Shown one piece after another: positions 54,480 to 63,491 of a DNA stretch of 64,000 bases; position 1 is the stretch's first letter, and each line of letters opens with the position of its first letter. Under the pieces are notes generated by a model, which saw only the letters and a list, made by a program, of their open reading frames with translations, ran no database searches and had not been told where the DNA came from. Source of the DNA: an uncultured Marinobacter sp. (GTDB taxonomy: Bacteria > Pseudomonadota > Gammaproteobacteria > Pseudomonadales > Oleiphilaceae); NCBI RefSeq assembly GCF_947488835.1, contig NZ_CANLBK010000001.1:434001-498000 (forward strand), in the 5' to 3' direction. The translations under genes were made by a program, and so were the position numbers.

Positions 54480-54971
54480 TCAGCTGGGTTCTTCGCACTC
54501 CAGGGCGCGAACAAGATTCTTGAACTCTTCCCGGTTTTGGCTGTTCAGCCCCATAAGAACTTTATGGGCGGCCAGTACCCTGTCTCGCACGTCTTGCTCG
54601 CTCGCTCTTAGCACAGGTATTTCTTCGAGTTCTTCGATGCGAGAAGCAGGTTCACGGACAATAATAAAGATCTTATCAAAGCCCATGGAGGTGATAATAC
54701 GGGTAATATCCGGATTGGTTGTAATAAGCGTAGGTAAGAATTGGCTTTGCTTTTGGGCTGCCATCGCAATTTTAGCAAGAAGGCCGAGGGTGGTGCTGTC
54801 AATAATTTCAGTTTCCGTGAGATCGATCACCACGGTTTTGAAGTGCGGATCCAGGGTAATGGAGTCAACCAGATTATCCAGCGTGCAACAAAGGTTCAGC
54901 CGGATTTCTCCAATAAACTTAAGGACATAAATGCCCTGTTTTTCAGCCTGTAGGATCTTGTAACCAGCCAT
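54480..54971 (-). CDS. STAS-domain anti-anti-sigma factor-like protein (HsbA-like)
   Basis: A 163-residue protein. A STAS domain covers about 1-105 with VLKFIGEIRLNLCCTLDNLVD and the phospho-site region TETEIIDSTTLGLLAKIA, where Ser/Thr of the DST segment is the expected phosphoacceptor. A charged helical C-terminus follows. GAGAGAC precedes ATG 54971. It lies 16 bp after the receiver-phosphatase gene on the same strand, matching the HsbR-HsbA pair of Pseudomonas that controls swarming and biofilm through FlgM/HsbD. That role is inferred here. Confidence 0.85.
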   Translation of the reverse strand: MAGYKILQAEKQGIYVLKFIGEIRLNLCCTLDNLVDSITLDPHFKTVVIDLTETEIIDSTTLGLLAKIAMAAQKQSQFLPTLITTNPDITRIITSMGFDKIFIIVREPASRIEELEEIPVLRASEQDVRDRVLAAHKVLMGLNSQNREEFKNLVRALECEEPS

Positions 54972-54987
54972 GTCTCTCACACTGCCA

Positions 54988-56208
54988 TTATTTCAACGAT
55001 GTGTTGTCTGACACCTTAACTGTATCAGTAACCGTCACTATACCGATATCATCCGGCAACTCCGTGATCTCATCGAGATTGAGAGCCTCGCTTAGAGATG
55101 CGACAGTGTGACGACCTCCAGATACGAGTTCAAGTAGTCTCTGCTCCTTTTCATCCAGACTCTTTTGCCGGATGACTTCCAGAATCCCATCTGAAAACAG
55201 AATCAGATGAAACGGTTTGTCCAAAGCAACGTCGTATACTTCCCACTCCGGGGTTTCAAACAGTCCAATCGGAAGGCCGCTGCCTTCGAGAAATGCCGTT
55301 TCTCCACCATCAAAAGAGAGCACCGGCATCGGAAAATGTCCGCCCACCGAATACCGTAACTTACGCTCGCTAATAGAAATGATACCAACAAACATCGTTA
55401 CGTGTTTTCCGAGACCCGTGTCGAGCAGCTCGGAGTTAATGCGCTGCAAAAACCGATCAGGATAAAGAATGTCATCGGTGGAGCCACGGCGAAGATTGCG
55501 CTGCAAACGGTTGCTCAGGTTTTTCAGCAGCACGGTGACAAATGCAGAGCTGGCACCGTGGCCCGACACATCGGCAATATAAACCAGCGTTTTGTCTTCA
55601 CTAAGGGGAAAGTAATCGAGAAAATCACCACTCAGAAAGAGCGAAGGTTTAATCAGGTGATCGACATACAGGCCACCGGTAAACTGCTCTTTCTCGGGCA
55701 ACATGCGCATTTGGACTTTGCGCCCTGCCCTTTGATCAGCCCGCAGCTCGGCAATACCATTTCGAAGGTCGCGGTTGGCGTCTTCCAATTCCTGGCGATA
55801 CAGCTGATTAAGGCGACTTAACCTTACACGGTCGAGTAATTTGCGAATTACATCGCTCAGGGATTTTTTGTCTTTACCAAATGGCTTGAGTACGAAATCC
55901 GAGGCCCCTGAACGAAGCGCATCGACGACCTGCTTGCTCGATTCAGTGGCGGAGAATGCAACAATGGGCGTGGGTGATTCGGCTTCTTCCAGCTGATCCG
56001 CCAGGCTCTCGATCTGAGGGGGCATAAGGTCTGCAAAGATAACATCGGGCATGTTATCTTCAATGACTGCACTTGCCGTGGCCAAATCATGATAGCCAGA
56101 CACGTAAAAGCCCCTGGTTTCAAGGTAACGCGCAAGTTCGGCGCGAGTTTTCTCGTCGGCATCAATGATCAGGATTCGAATGAGTAGGCGCCCGGTGCGC
56201 GAGGTCAT
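54988..56208 (-). CDS. Response regulator fused to SpoIIE/RsbU-type phosphatase (HsbR-like)
   Basis: A 406-residue protein. Residues 10-125 are a receiver domain with acidic pocket (IIDADE) and a phospho-Asp in VIFADLMPP; a coiled segment (about 130-165) leads to a PP2C/SpoIIE domain (about 180-395) with SGDFLDYFPLSEDKTLVYIADVSGHG, whose Asp residues bind metal, and PDDIGIVTV at the end. It should dephosphorylate the STAS protein encoded just downstream. Pseudomonas HsbR has an extra C-terminal kinase domain; none is present here, so a separate kinase is needed. Confidence 0.88.
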   Translation of the reverse strand: MTSRTGRLLIRILIIDADEKTRAELARYLETRGFYVSGYHDLATASAVIEDNMPDVIFADLMPPQIESLADQLEEAESPTPIVAFSATESSKQVVDALRSGASDFVLKPFGKDKKSLSDVIRKLLDRVRLSRLNQLYRQELEDANRDLRNGIAELRADQRAGRKVQMRMLPEKEQFTGGLYVDHLIKPSLFLSGDFLDYFPLSEDKTLVYIADVSGHGASSAFVTVLLKNLSNRLQRNLRRGSTDDILYPDRFLQRINSELLDTGLGKHVTMFVGIISISERKLRYSVGGHFPMPVLSFDGGETAFLEGSGLPIGLFETPEWEVYDVALDKPFHLILFSDGILEVIRQKSLDEKEQRLLELVSGGRHTVASLSEALNLDEITELPDDIGIVTVTDTVKVSDNTSLK

Positions 56209-56321
56209 GGCTGCTGCCCTAAACTACCAGCGATAAAGGAAAATCGGCGTTTCAAAACCTATTTTGGCACGCCCCTGTGATATAACAAGGCCAGTTTCAC
56301 GAAACCCGGAGATTCCTGCGA

Positions 56322-57806
56322 ATGAGAAGTGCGGTAAATGACCTGTTGGGCGCTTATGACAAGCTGATTATGGACCCGGTTCACGGTGCAATTCCGTTAT
56401 ATCGCCATGAGGTGCAGGTCATCGACCACCCTCTGTTCCAGCGCCTGCGAAACATCTGCCAAAACGATATTCTCAGCCTGGTATTTCCCGGCGCAACACA
56501 CTCCCGGTTTCTGCACAGCATTGGCGTGATGCACGTTGGTACGCGCATGTTCCGCTCAATGATCGACGCCTACCTGCGTGAGCGTCAACTTAGTGACCAG
56601 ACAGACCTCAGTTTTAGCCAACTGGATGCCATTGATTATCTGGCAAAAACCATACGCATGGGGTGTCTGCTTCATGACAGTGGGCACTCAAGCTTTTCCC
56701 ACCAGTTCACCAAGGCACAGCGGATTCGTGATTTGATGAGCCGCCCCGGTCGCTTCGCCGACCTGTGGGAAGGTGTCGATTACTCTGCCTACCACCGTGC
56801 CGAACCAGAGGAACTGGAGCATGAGCACTATTCCGTGCGAGTGGCGCACGATGTGCTTGCAGCCGTGGATATGGAAGGTGCTGGCCTCCATGCCGAAGAT
56901 ATTATCGGCATTATGGAAACCACCGAGGTAACACCCAGCGAGACCTTCTGCCGTCATGCCCGAACCTTTTGGGGTTTTATTGCAGGAAAAGATGCAGAAG
57001 CTGGGTCCTTGATCAGCGAGAATATTCCGCAGTTGGTGCTTGGCCTGCTTTCATCCATCGTGTCCGGAGAAATTGACGCCGATCGCGCGGATTACATGCT
57101 CCGCGACGGGTTCCACTCTTCGGTGACCATCGGTGGGTTCAACCTCGATCACCTACTAAGCAACCTGCGCATCGGATGGGACGAATCAGAACCCTGGTTG
57201 GGCCTGGCAATTACCCAGAAAGGACTGGGAGCGCTTGAGGACTTTGTCTATAGCCGCTACCAGATGTACCGCAAAGTATACGCCCACAAAACAGCGCTGG
57301 GATTCGACTGGCTACTGCGTGAGGCCATCAACGAAGTTCTTGAAGATGCAGAAAGTTTTGAGTGGGTTGATACCTGCCTGAGTAACATGCAGTACTTTGC
57401 AGAACTTACTGATAACTTCTTTTGGGAAGCTTTCCGGAAGGTTGCCCGCCAGCGTCCCGAGAGCTTCTCCTTCTGTATCGTCAATCGGGTAAAACTGAAC
57501 CATCTGGATACCCGTGAGGATCTTTCCGCCAGCAGCATTGCCAGCCATAGTGCCTGGTTGGCTGAGGCCATGAAATTGAATCCGGCCCAGGTGGTGACTT
57601 GCTCCATGCGGGCTCGTTTTTCCAATATTCAGGATAACTTCAACGGCATCAAGGTGCTGGTTCGGGACCCGGTGAACCGTACCCGCTCGCTGAAAAAGAT
57701 CACCGATGTCAGTGCTTTTTTCAGCAAATTCAGCGACGGAACCATCACCCACTTTTATACCCGACCGGATTCCACCGTAGATGCCGCAAAAAAGATCACC
57801 GGCTAA
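56322..57806 (+). CDS. HD-domain phosphohydrolase (dNTPase/SAMHD1-like)
   Basis: A 494-residue protein with a metal-dependent HD phosphohydrolase core. The opening MDPVHGAIPLYRHEVQVIDHP and FQRLRNICQ are typical of the SAMHD1-like group. The HD motif is LLHDSGHSSFSH (116-127; His118-Asp119), an upstream His lies in RFLHSIGVMHVG (about 63-74), and the last ligand Asp is in EIDADRADYMLRDG. Substrates in this group are dNTPs or other nucleotides. Its end overlaps the end of the convergent FAD gene by 11 bp. Confidence 0.88.
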   Translation: MRSAVNDLLGAYDKLIMDPVHGAIPLYRHEVQVIDHPLFQRLRNICQNDILSLVFPGATHSRFLHSIGVMHVGTRMFRSMIDAYLRERQLSDQTDLSFSQLDAIDYLAKTIRMGCLLHDSGHSSFSHQFTKAQRIRDLMSRPGRFADLWEGVDYSAYHRAEPEELEHEHYSVRVAHDVLAAVDMEGAGLHAEDIIGIMETTEVTPSETFCRHARTFWGFIAGKDAEAGSLISENIPQLVLGLLSSIVSGEIDADRADYMLRDGFHSSVTIGGFNLDHLLSNLRIGWDESEPWLGLAITQKGLGALEDFVYSRYQMYRKVYAHKTALGFDWLLREAINEVLEDAESFEWVDTCLSNMQYFAELTDNFFWEAFRKVARQRPESFSFCIVNRVKLNHLDTREDLSASSIASHSAWLAEAMKLNPAQVVTCSMRARFSNIQDNFNGIKVLVRDPVNRTRSLKKITDVSAFFSKFSDGTITHFYTRPDSTVDAAKKITG

Positions 57807-58839
57807 CCTGCGCTTCCGAACACACAGATACCAGGCTGCAGGCGCTGTCGAACGCGCCTTCAACCCTGCCGCCACAGAGCCAGTCGCCGGCAAGGCCGAT
57901 ACCCTGCTCTTCAAACCAAAGGTGGCCGGGGTTGGCACCACCTTCTGAGCGCGCATACAACCAGCGATGGGCGACTGAATCGGTTACTGTGGCATCCGTT
58001 CTTGTCAGTTCCCGGAAGGCTGTGACCAGGCCTGCCGTTACCTGCTCCGGCGTTGCATCGACATTCTGTTCTGTCCAGTCAGCGTTTGCATGCAACACCC
58101 ACCACACACTTTTGTCCTGAGAATCTGCATTTTCACGCCCAGGTTTGCTGGAGTTATTGGCCACCCAGTAAAGCGCGGGGTGGTCACACCGCATGCCAAC
58201 GTGGCGCGGCCATGGATCTTCCTCAAACCTGGCGGCCACAGCCCAGCAAGGTAAAACCCGACTTACTGCATCATCAAGCTGCGCAGCCAGTTCCGGCAAG
58301 TCACTCTGCACCAGCAAATCTCTGGCCTGGGCCGGCGGCGCGGTGATAACAACCCGATCGAATTGGCCCACCTGCGCTCCATCAGTATCCGAAAGTAACC
58401 ACCTACCCTCTTTACGGGTAAGTTGTTCAATGCGGGTTTCCGTTACCACATTTACATGGGCCGCAAGTGCACGGGAAATAGCAGTCATTCTCGGCGTACC
58501 AACATAGCGGGGTTCATCAGGAAAACTCTGCCACTCACCTTGCTTATCCTGAAACCCAAAGTGGCCATCCCACGTACTAAAACTATTGTTACCGGCAAAC
58601 TCCGTCAAAAAGGGCAGAAACTCCGGATTGCGGGCCGTGAAGTACTGAGCACCCACATCGGCAGAGCCATCCGCAACCCGTTTTGCTGCGAGCCTGCCGC
58701 CTGGGCCTCGGCTTTTTTCAAACACTGTTACATCGTGGCCCTGCTGTTTCAGTTTGATGGCGGCAGTTAAACCGGCAAGGCCTGAACCAATTATCGCGAT
58801 ACGGCGTATATCATTTTCACAAATCGTCTCATTAAACAT
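57796..58839 (-). CDS. Renalase-like FAD/NAD(P)-dependent oxidoreductase
   Basis: A 347-residue flavoprotein. The FAD loop is IAIIGSGLAGLTAAIKL (about 15-31), followed by VFEKSRGPGGRLAAKR and VGAQYFTARNPEF, a signature of the bacterial renalase-like group. GIGLAGDWLCGGRVEGAFDSA near the end is the second FAD contact. ATG 58839 starts directly before the flavin fold; a TTG six codons earlier is possible. Bacterial renalases oxidise dihydro-isomers of NAD(P)H or similar compounds; the actual substrate here is unknown. It is divergent from the desaturase. Confidence 0.86.
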   Translation of the reverse strand: MFNETICENDIRRIAIIGSGLAGLTAAIKLKQQGHDVTVFEKSRGPGGRLAAKRVADGSADVGAQYFTARNPEFLPFLTEFAGNNSFSTWDGHFGFQDKQGEWQSFPDEPRYVGTPRMTAISRALAAHVNVVTETRIEQLTRKEGRWLLSDTDGAQVGQFDRVVITAPPAQARDLLVQSDLPELAAQLDDAVSRVLPCWAVAARFEEDPWPRHVGMRCDHPALYWVANNSSKPGRENADSQDKSVWWVLHANADWTEQNVDATPEQVTAGLVTAFRELTRTDATVTDSVAHRWLYARSEGGANPGHLWFEEQGIGLAGDWLCGGRVEGAFDSACSLVSVCSEAQVSR

Positions 58840-58957
58840 GGTTCTGGGTGCATCCAATAACAGTGGTCAGAGCGTACAAACGAGCAAGCGGCAGGGCCCG
58901 GGCTTTCCGAACTCCTCGCTGTACAGGTTCCATTCAGAACAAAAGGGCAATCAGGGT

Positions 58958-59914
58958 ATGACCCGAGTGCAAAACTTTTTCATCAATATTCAAAGATGGT
59001 TCGATTCCGACGCAGGTTCGGATCACATAGATGCAACCTCCCGCGCCTTTAACATCGTGCGGGTCATACCGTTTCTGGCTCTGCATCTGGCTTGTTTGCT
59101 GGCCTTCTACACGGGCGTAAGCGCATTCGCGGCTGGTTTCGCCCTGGTGTTTTTCTGGCTGAGAATGTTTGCCATTACCGGATTCTACCATCGCTACTTT
59201 GCCCACAAGACCTTTAAAACCAGCCGCACGGCACAATTTGCCTTTGGCGTGCTTGGCGCCAGCGCCGCTCAGCGGGGGCCACTTTGGTGGGCAGCGCATC
59301 ACCGGCACCACCACCAGCATTCAGACCGTGAACAAGATCTGCACTCCCCTCATCATGGAGGTTTCTGGTGGTCTCATATGGGGTGGTTCGCCTGCGATGC
59401 AGGATTCATAACTGATGAAAAACGCATACGAGATTGGCTGAAGTTCCCCGAACTCAAGCTTTTAAACCGTTTTGATGCTCTGGTACCAGCAGCTTCTGCC
59501 GTATTGATATTCGGCTTGGGTGAGGCGCTGGCAGCCTGGGCGCCGGGGCTTGGCACGAACGGCCTGCAGATGCTGGTCTGCGGATTTTTCATATCAACGG
59601 TGGTGCTGTTTCACGCAACCGTCTCAATTAACTCGCTCTCCCATGTGTGGGGCAAGCGTCGGTTTGAAACTGCAGACGATAGCCGAAATAACTTTTGGTT
59701 AGCTCTGCTTACTCTGGGTGAAGGCTGGCATAACAACCACCACCGGTGGCCGCAGTCAGTACGCCAGGGCTTCCGCTGGTACGAAATAGACATCACCTGG
59801 TATGGGCTTTGGGCTCTATCGAAATTAGGCATCATCTGGGATTTGAACCCGATCTCCAGGCATATTCAGGAAGAAACCCGCCAGCGTGACGAACTCAGGA
59901 AGGTGCAGAAATGA
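58958..59914 (+). CDS. Acyl-CoA desaturase (delta-9 type)
   Basis: A 318-residue membrane di-iron enzyme that puts a double bond into acyl chains. The histidine boxes are HRYFAHKTF, HRHHHQHSD and HNNHHRWPQS, in the order and spacing of stearoyl-CoA-type desaturases. Hydrophobic pairs lie at about 35-75 and 180-225. ATG 58958 is chosen over an upstream in-frame ATG (58754) that lies inside the opposite gene. The stop overlaps the next start by 4 bp, so it is coupled to the NTF2-like gene. Confidence 0.92.
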   Translation: MTRVQNFFINIQRWFDSDAGSDHIDATSRAFNIVRVIPFLALHLACLLAFYTGVSAFAAGFALVFFWLRMFAITGFYHRYFAHKTFKTSRTAQFAFGVLGASAAQRGPLWWAAHHRHHHQHSDREQDLHSPHHGGFWWSHMGWFACDAGFITDEKRIRDWLKFPELKLLNRFDALVPAASAVLIFGLGEALAAWAPGLGTNGLQMLVCGFFISTVVLFHATVSINSLSHVWGKRRFETADDSRNNFWLALLTLGEGWHNNHHRWPQSVRQGFRWYEIDITWYGLWALSKLGIIWDLNPISRHIQEETRQRDELRKVQK

Positions 59915-60246
59915 AAATCGAAGTTGGCTGTCCCAATTCGGCTGTCCCCGCCACATTGGAAGCGTTCAAAACGCTGTTCAACCAGCTGGACAAGGGTAAT
60001 CTGAATAAACTGCCTGCTGTGTACAGCGAAAATATCCGGTTTCAGGACCCGCTTGGTGCTGTCGAAGGCCTTGATGCGTTAACCCATTACTTCGCCGGGG
60101 CTTATTCCAACGTTATTTCCTGCCAATTTGTTTTTGAAGATGCCGTGGTTCAGGACAGCTCTGCCACTATTCCCTGGGTAATGCATTTACGCCACAAACG
60201 CATTCGAGGCGGGCGTGAGATACACGCAGAGTTGCGCGCAACCTGA
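59911..60246 (+). CDS. NTF2-like protein, truncated at the 3' end
   Basis: A 111-residue product of the nuclear transport factor 2/SnoaL-like fold. It has FKTLFNQLDKGNLNKLPAVY, IRFQDPLGAVEGLDAL and WVMHLRHKRIRGGREI, matching a gammaproteobacterial family normally about 140-150 residues long. The match stops at GGREIHAELRAT, where the last strands should begin; the conserved HRDYFD region is absent. Sequence resembling the cyclopropane synthase N-terminus starts in another frame within the same 30 bp, so this end looks like a deletion junction. It may be inactive. Confidence 0.75.
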   Translation: MKIEVGCPNSAVPATLEAFKTLFNQLDKGNLNKLPAVYSENIRFQDPLGAVEGLDALTHYFAGAYSNVISCQFVFEDAVVQDSSATIPWVMHLRHKRIRGGREIHAELRAT

Positions 60247-60266
60247 TTATTCAACAGCTACGGCAA

Positions 60267-61451
60267 TTGGGCGCCGGAACCCTCACAATTCGGGAATCCG
60301 GCATGGAGGAGTTGATGTTTGGCGATGGCAGCATTGACTATCCTCCTGCCGCGCTAGTAATTCACGACCAAAGCACCTGGCTAGACCTGCTGACCGGCGG
60401 CAGCGTTGGTGCGGCCGAAGCCTTTGTGGCTGGGGATTGGTCGTCACCTGATCTTGTTGCCCTGCTCCGGTTCTTCACACGCAATATAAACCGGATGAAC
60501 GAGTTTGAAGATAAGTTCAGTTGGGTCACCAAGCCGGCTCTGAAAGGCTTGCACTGGCTGAACCGCAATACAAAAGACGGCTCTCGAAAGAACATAAGCG
60601 CGCACTATGATCTGGGCAACGACCTATTCGAAACTTTCCTGGATCCCACCATGATGTATTCCTCTGCGATTTACCCCAGCGATGATTCGACACTGGAAGA
60701 AGCAGCCGTTCATAAGCTGGACACCATCTGTAGAAATCTGGACTTACAACCCGGCGACCGGGTGATCGAGATAGGCACCGGCTGGGGAGGCTTTGCCATC
60801 CATGCTGCCAAACACTACGGATGCCACGTAACCACCACCACGATTTCCGAAGAACAGCTGGCACTGGCACAAGAGCGAGTACGCAGCGAGAGCCTGGACG
60901 ACAAAATCACTCTGCTATTCGATGATTATCGCGATCTGGAAGGTCAGTTCGACAAGCTGGTTTCTATTGAAATGATTGAGGCCGTAGGTCCGCAGTTTTT
61001 GGACAGCTACTTCAGCCAGATTAACGCCTTGCTGAAACCAGATGGCTTGGCCCTGATTCAGGCGATCAATATGCCGGAACAGCGATACCAACGCGCTCTG
61101 AAAAATGTGGACTTTATCCAGCGTTTTATCTTCCCCGGGAGTTTTATTCCTTCCTTCGGTGCCATTCTGGAATCGATGCGTAATCAGTCAAACCTGGTTC
61201 TGACCCACTCGGAAGACGCCGGTTTTCATTATGCTCGCACGCTCCGGGACTGGTGCGACCGCTTTATGGCCAACCGTGAAGCCCTTGAATCCATGGGCTA
61301 CGACCAAGCCTTTCGCAAGCTCTGGCACTTCTATTTCGCTTACTGCGAAGCAGGATTCAGCGAGCGGGCTATCGGGGTATCACAGTTGGTTTTCGCCAAA
61401 CCCGGCAACAAGCGGCAGAACATACTGAGTGGGAGATGTTTCCCTGCCTGA
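60267..61451 (+). CDS. cfa: Cyclopropane-fatty-acyl-phospholipid synthase, native start lost
   Basis: A 394-residue SAM-dependent enzyme that adds a methylene bridge to unsaturated phospholipid acyl chains. Landmarks: HYDLGNDLFETFLDPTMMYS (substrate region), SAM motif VIEIGTGWGGFAIHAA, IEMIEAVG and FIFPGSFIPS. The only visible start is TTG 60267, but family-like residues (ARNLIIQQLRQLGAGTL) continue upstream in frame back to about 60234, with a stop at 60216, so the normal N-terminus and ATG are missing. The C-terminus SGRCFPA also looks non-native. Catalytic motifs are intact, so activity is possible if translated by coupling. Confidence 0.85.
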   Translation: MGAGTLTIRESGMEELMFGDGSIDYPPAALVIHDQSTWLDLLTGGSVGAAEAFVAGDWSSPDLVALLRFFTRNINRMNEFEDKFSWVTKPALKGLHWLNRNTKDGSRKNISAHYDLGNDLFETFLDPTMMYSSAIYPSDDSTLEEAAVHKLDTICRNLDLQPGDRVIEIGTGWGGFAIHAAKHYGCHVTTTTISEEQLALAQERVRSESLDDKITLLFDDYRDLEGQFDKLVSIEMIEAVGPQFLDSYFSQINALLKPDGLALIQAINMPEQRYQRALKNVDFIQRFIFPGSFIPSFGAILESMRNQSNLVLTHSEDAGFHYARTLRDWCDRFMANREALESMGYDQAFRKLWHFYFAYCEAGFSERAIGVSQLVFAKPGNKRQNILSGRCFPA

Positions 61452-61548
61452 TCTGCCGCTCTCCCTGGCCGCCTTGGCATTAGGTTGGCTTTTGGTGTTT
61501 CCGCTGTTGTTGTTTGCCCGAAAGTTACTCTACCCGGGGTTGACGTAG
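61429..61548 (+). pseudogene. DUF2878-like C-terminal remnant
   Basis: In the frame ending at TAG 61546-61548, codons read LPDLPLSLAALALGWLLVFP followed by LLLFARKLLYPGLT, a final membrane helix and tail like the C-terminus of DUF2878 proteins. Those proteins are about 160 residues and normally follow cfa; here only the last 35 or so residues remain, out of frame with cfa. An in-frame GTG at 61429 could permit a 39-residue peptide, but a remnant is more likely. Confidence 0.55.
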
Positions 61549-61939
61549 ATGAGCCGGGGCTTTGGATGTATACCTGCTGCATTTGTTCTGGCCGCCTCGG
61601 CGGGACAGGTGTACGCCGATGTGTTTGAGTTTACTGGCGTAGCTGCATCCAGCGCGGGAAAAGCGCCTCGATTACCGCGCATCTGCGTTGCGCCCAACAG
61701 TGAACTACACACAACCAGAGTTTCAGGAGTCGCTTGATATCAACTACCCAGATTCGGACTCTGCAGCGGTCGTATGGAACCCGCCCAAGGGCCAACCCGA
61801 GCGTCACAGCGTGAAGGTTTCGGACGATCTGGTAGTGGATGTGGGCCTCACCAACGTGCGCAAGAACGCCGACCAAAACTACACCGCAACCATTCATTAT
61901 GACGTGAGCAGCTACCCGGAATGTGACCTCACTCCCTGA
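61549..61939 (+). pseudogene. Frameshifted secreted hypothetical protein
   Basis: ATG 61549, directly after the DUF2878-like stop, opens a clear signal peptide (FGCIPAAFVLAASAGQVYA) and then DVFEFTGVA. From about 61643 the coding character moves to the next frame, giving HPAREKRLDYRASALRPTV and continuing to SSYPECDLTP at 61939. Joined, the two parts make a plausible exported protein of about 130 residues. A one-base insertion or two-base loss near 61640 would explain this; a sequencing error cannot be excluded. Family not recognised. Confidence 0.5.
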
Positions 61940-62020
61940 AACTGCTGTCGCTATGGACGCAGATCAGTGGTTTCAATGTGGTAAACTCCTGCAGCAACCA
62001 ACGCCGGAGAGTTTTTAGCC

Positions 62021-62833
62021 ATGATGTTTGTGTCTTTTAACGTCAACAGTATACGTACCCGCCTGCACCAGCTTGAAGCACTGATCGAAAGCCATAACCC
62101 GGACTTTATCGGCCTTCAGGAAACCAAGGTAAGAGATGAAGAATTCCCGGTTGAGGCCATTCGCGAGCTGGGCTACCACGTGCATTTTCATGGCCAGAAA
62201 ACCCACTACGGTGTAGCGCTGCTGTCTCGCATGGAGCCGGATCAGGTTCATAAAGGCTACCCCGGGGACGATGAAGACGCCCAGCGCCGGATGATTACCG
62301 GCCAGTTCACCATTAACGGGAAAAAACTTACTGTTCTTAACGGTTACTTTCCCCAAGGGGAGAGCCGTGCTCACCCAACCAAGTTTCCAGCCAAAGAAAA
62401 GTTCTATGCGGATCTCATGGCCTATCTTGACGAACTTAACGATCGGGATGGCCACGTGGTGATTATGGGCGACATGAACATCTCCCCTACCGATAAAGAC
62501 ATCGGCATAGGCCCGGACAACGCAAAAAGATGGCTTCGCACGGGCAAATGCTCATTCCTCCCGGAAGAGCGTGAATGGCTGGGACAGATTGAAGCCCGGG
62601 GGTATACCGACGTATTTCGCCACCTCTACCCCGATGAGGCACAAACATTCAGTTGGTTTGATTACCGCAGCAAAGGGTTTGACCGGGAGCCCAAACGGGG
62701 CCTGCGCATCGACCTGATCATGGCCAGCGACGGCCTGTTAACGAAAGCAAAGGAAGCTGGCGTATCTTACGAGTTCCGCGGCATGGAGCGGCCATCCGAT
62801 CACTGCCCGGTGTGGGCTACATTCGAACTCTGA
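62021..62833 (+). CDS. xthA: Exodeoxyribonuclease III
   Basis: A 270-residue AP endonuclease / 3'-5' exonuclease for base-excision repair. Catalytic markers: [13 protein letters not shown] at the start, Glu34 in [28 protein letters not shown] (Asp and Asn), and the closing [12 protein letters not shown] with the catalytic Asp-His pair. Length is normal. It starts after the decayed region and shares its direction with the TetR gene 18 bp downstream. Confidence 0.95.
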   Translation: MMFVSFNVNSIRTRLHQLEALIESHNPDFIGLQETKVRDEEFPVEAIRELGYHVHFHGQKTHYGVALLSRMEPDQVHKGYPGDDEDAQRRMITGQFTINGKKLTVLNGYFPQGESRAHPTKFPAKEKFYADLMAYLDELNDRDGHVVIMGDMNISPTDKDIGIGPDNAKRWLRTGKCSFLPEEREWLGQIEARGYTDVFRHLYPDEAQTFSWFDYRSKGFDREPKRGLRIDLIMASDGLLTKAKEAGVSYEFRGMERPSDHCPVWATFEL

Positions 62834-62851
62834 TACCTGGCCAGGGCCGAT

Positions 62852-63484
62852 ATGACAAAAATTAAAACCCGGGACAGAATACTCAACACCAGCCTGTCGT
62901 TATTCAACAGTTTGGGTGAGCCCAACGTCACGACGTTACTGATCTCGGATGAGCTGGATATCAGCCCTGGCAACTTGTATTACCACTTCAAGAGTAAGGG
63001 CGACATTGTAGAGGAGCTGTTCTCTGCGTTTGAGTCCGAAGTGCTGGATTTGCTGAGTGTTCCTGAAGATGTGGATATCAGCCTTGATCAACAGAGTTTC
63101 TTCTTGCACATGCTATTTGAAGCTGTAGCAAGGTATCGGTTCCTGTACCAGGATCTGGTGAATGTATTATCCCGCTACGAACGCTTGCAGTTGCGGTTTA
63201 AACGGATACTTAAAAAGAAGACCGGAGCCTTCCGTAGCATCTGCGAAAGCCTGCGAAACCAGAACATGATGAGAATTGCAGACGATGATCTGGGCTCGCT
63301 GTGTGAGCAACTCACCCTGACTGCCTGCTACTGGAGTGCGTATGACACACTATCCCATCTTCATGACCGGGAATTGGTAGACCCCGGTCGTGGCGTATAT
63401 CAGATGATGCACCTGATGCTGCCCTATTTCGCACCCGATGCTCAGGAGCATGCGAAACTGATCAGCCTGGATTACCTGATGTAA
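62852..63484 (+). CDS. TetR family regulator, PhaD-like
   Basis: A 210-residue repressor-type protein. The N-terminal helix-turn-helix reads ILNTSLSLFNSLGEPNVTT and ISPGNLYYHFKSKGDIVEEL, nearly the PhaD pattern of pseudomonads, which controls phasin genes phaF/phaI in response to a PHA-related signal. The C-terminal ligand domain is typical in length. The adjacent convergent gene is a PhaI-like phasin, 7 bp away, which supports the assignment. No PHA synthase gene is in the window. Confidence 0.8.
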   Translation: MTKIKTRDRILNTSLSLFNSLGEPNVTTLLISDELDISPGNLYYHFKSKGDIVEELFSAFESEVLDLLSVPEDVDISLDQQSFFLHMLFEAVARYRFLYQDLVNVLSRYERLQLRFKRILKKKTGAFRSICESLRNQNMMRIADDDLGSLCEQLTLTACYWSAYDTLSHLHDRELVDPGRGVYQMMHLMLPYFAPDAQEHAKLISLDYLM

Positions 63485-63491
63485 GGCACTT

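Noticed and set aside
60244..60306. TGA ending the NTF2-like gene as a possible selenocysteine codon, given the selenium locus
   Set aside because: Reading through gives a short tail ending at another stop with no family similarity, and no SECIS-like hairpin is evident; the cfa-like sequence in another frame explains the end better.
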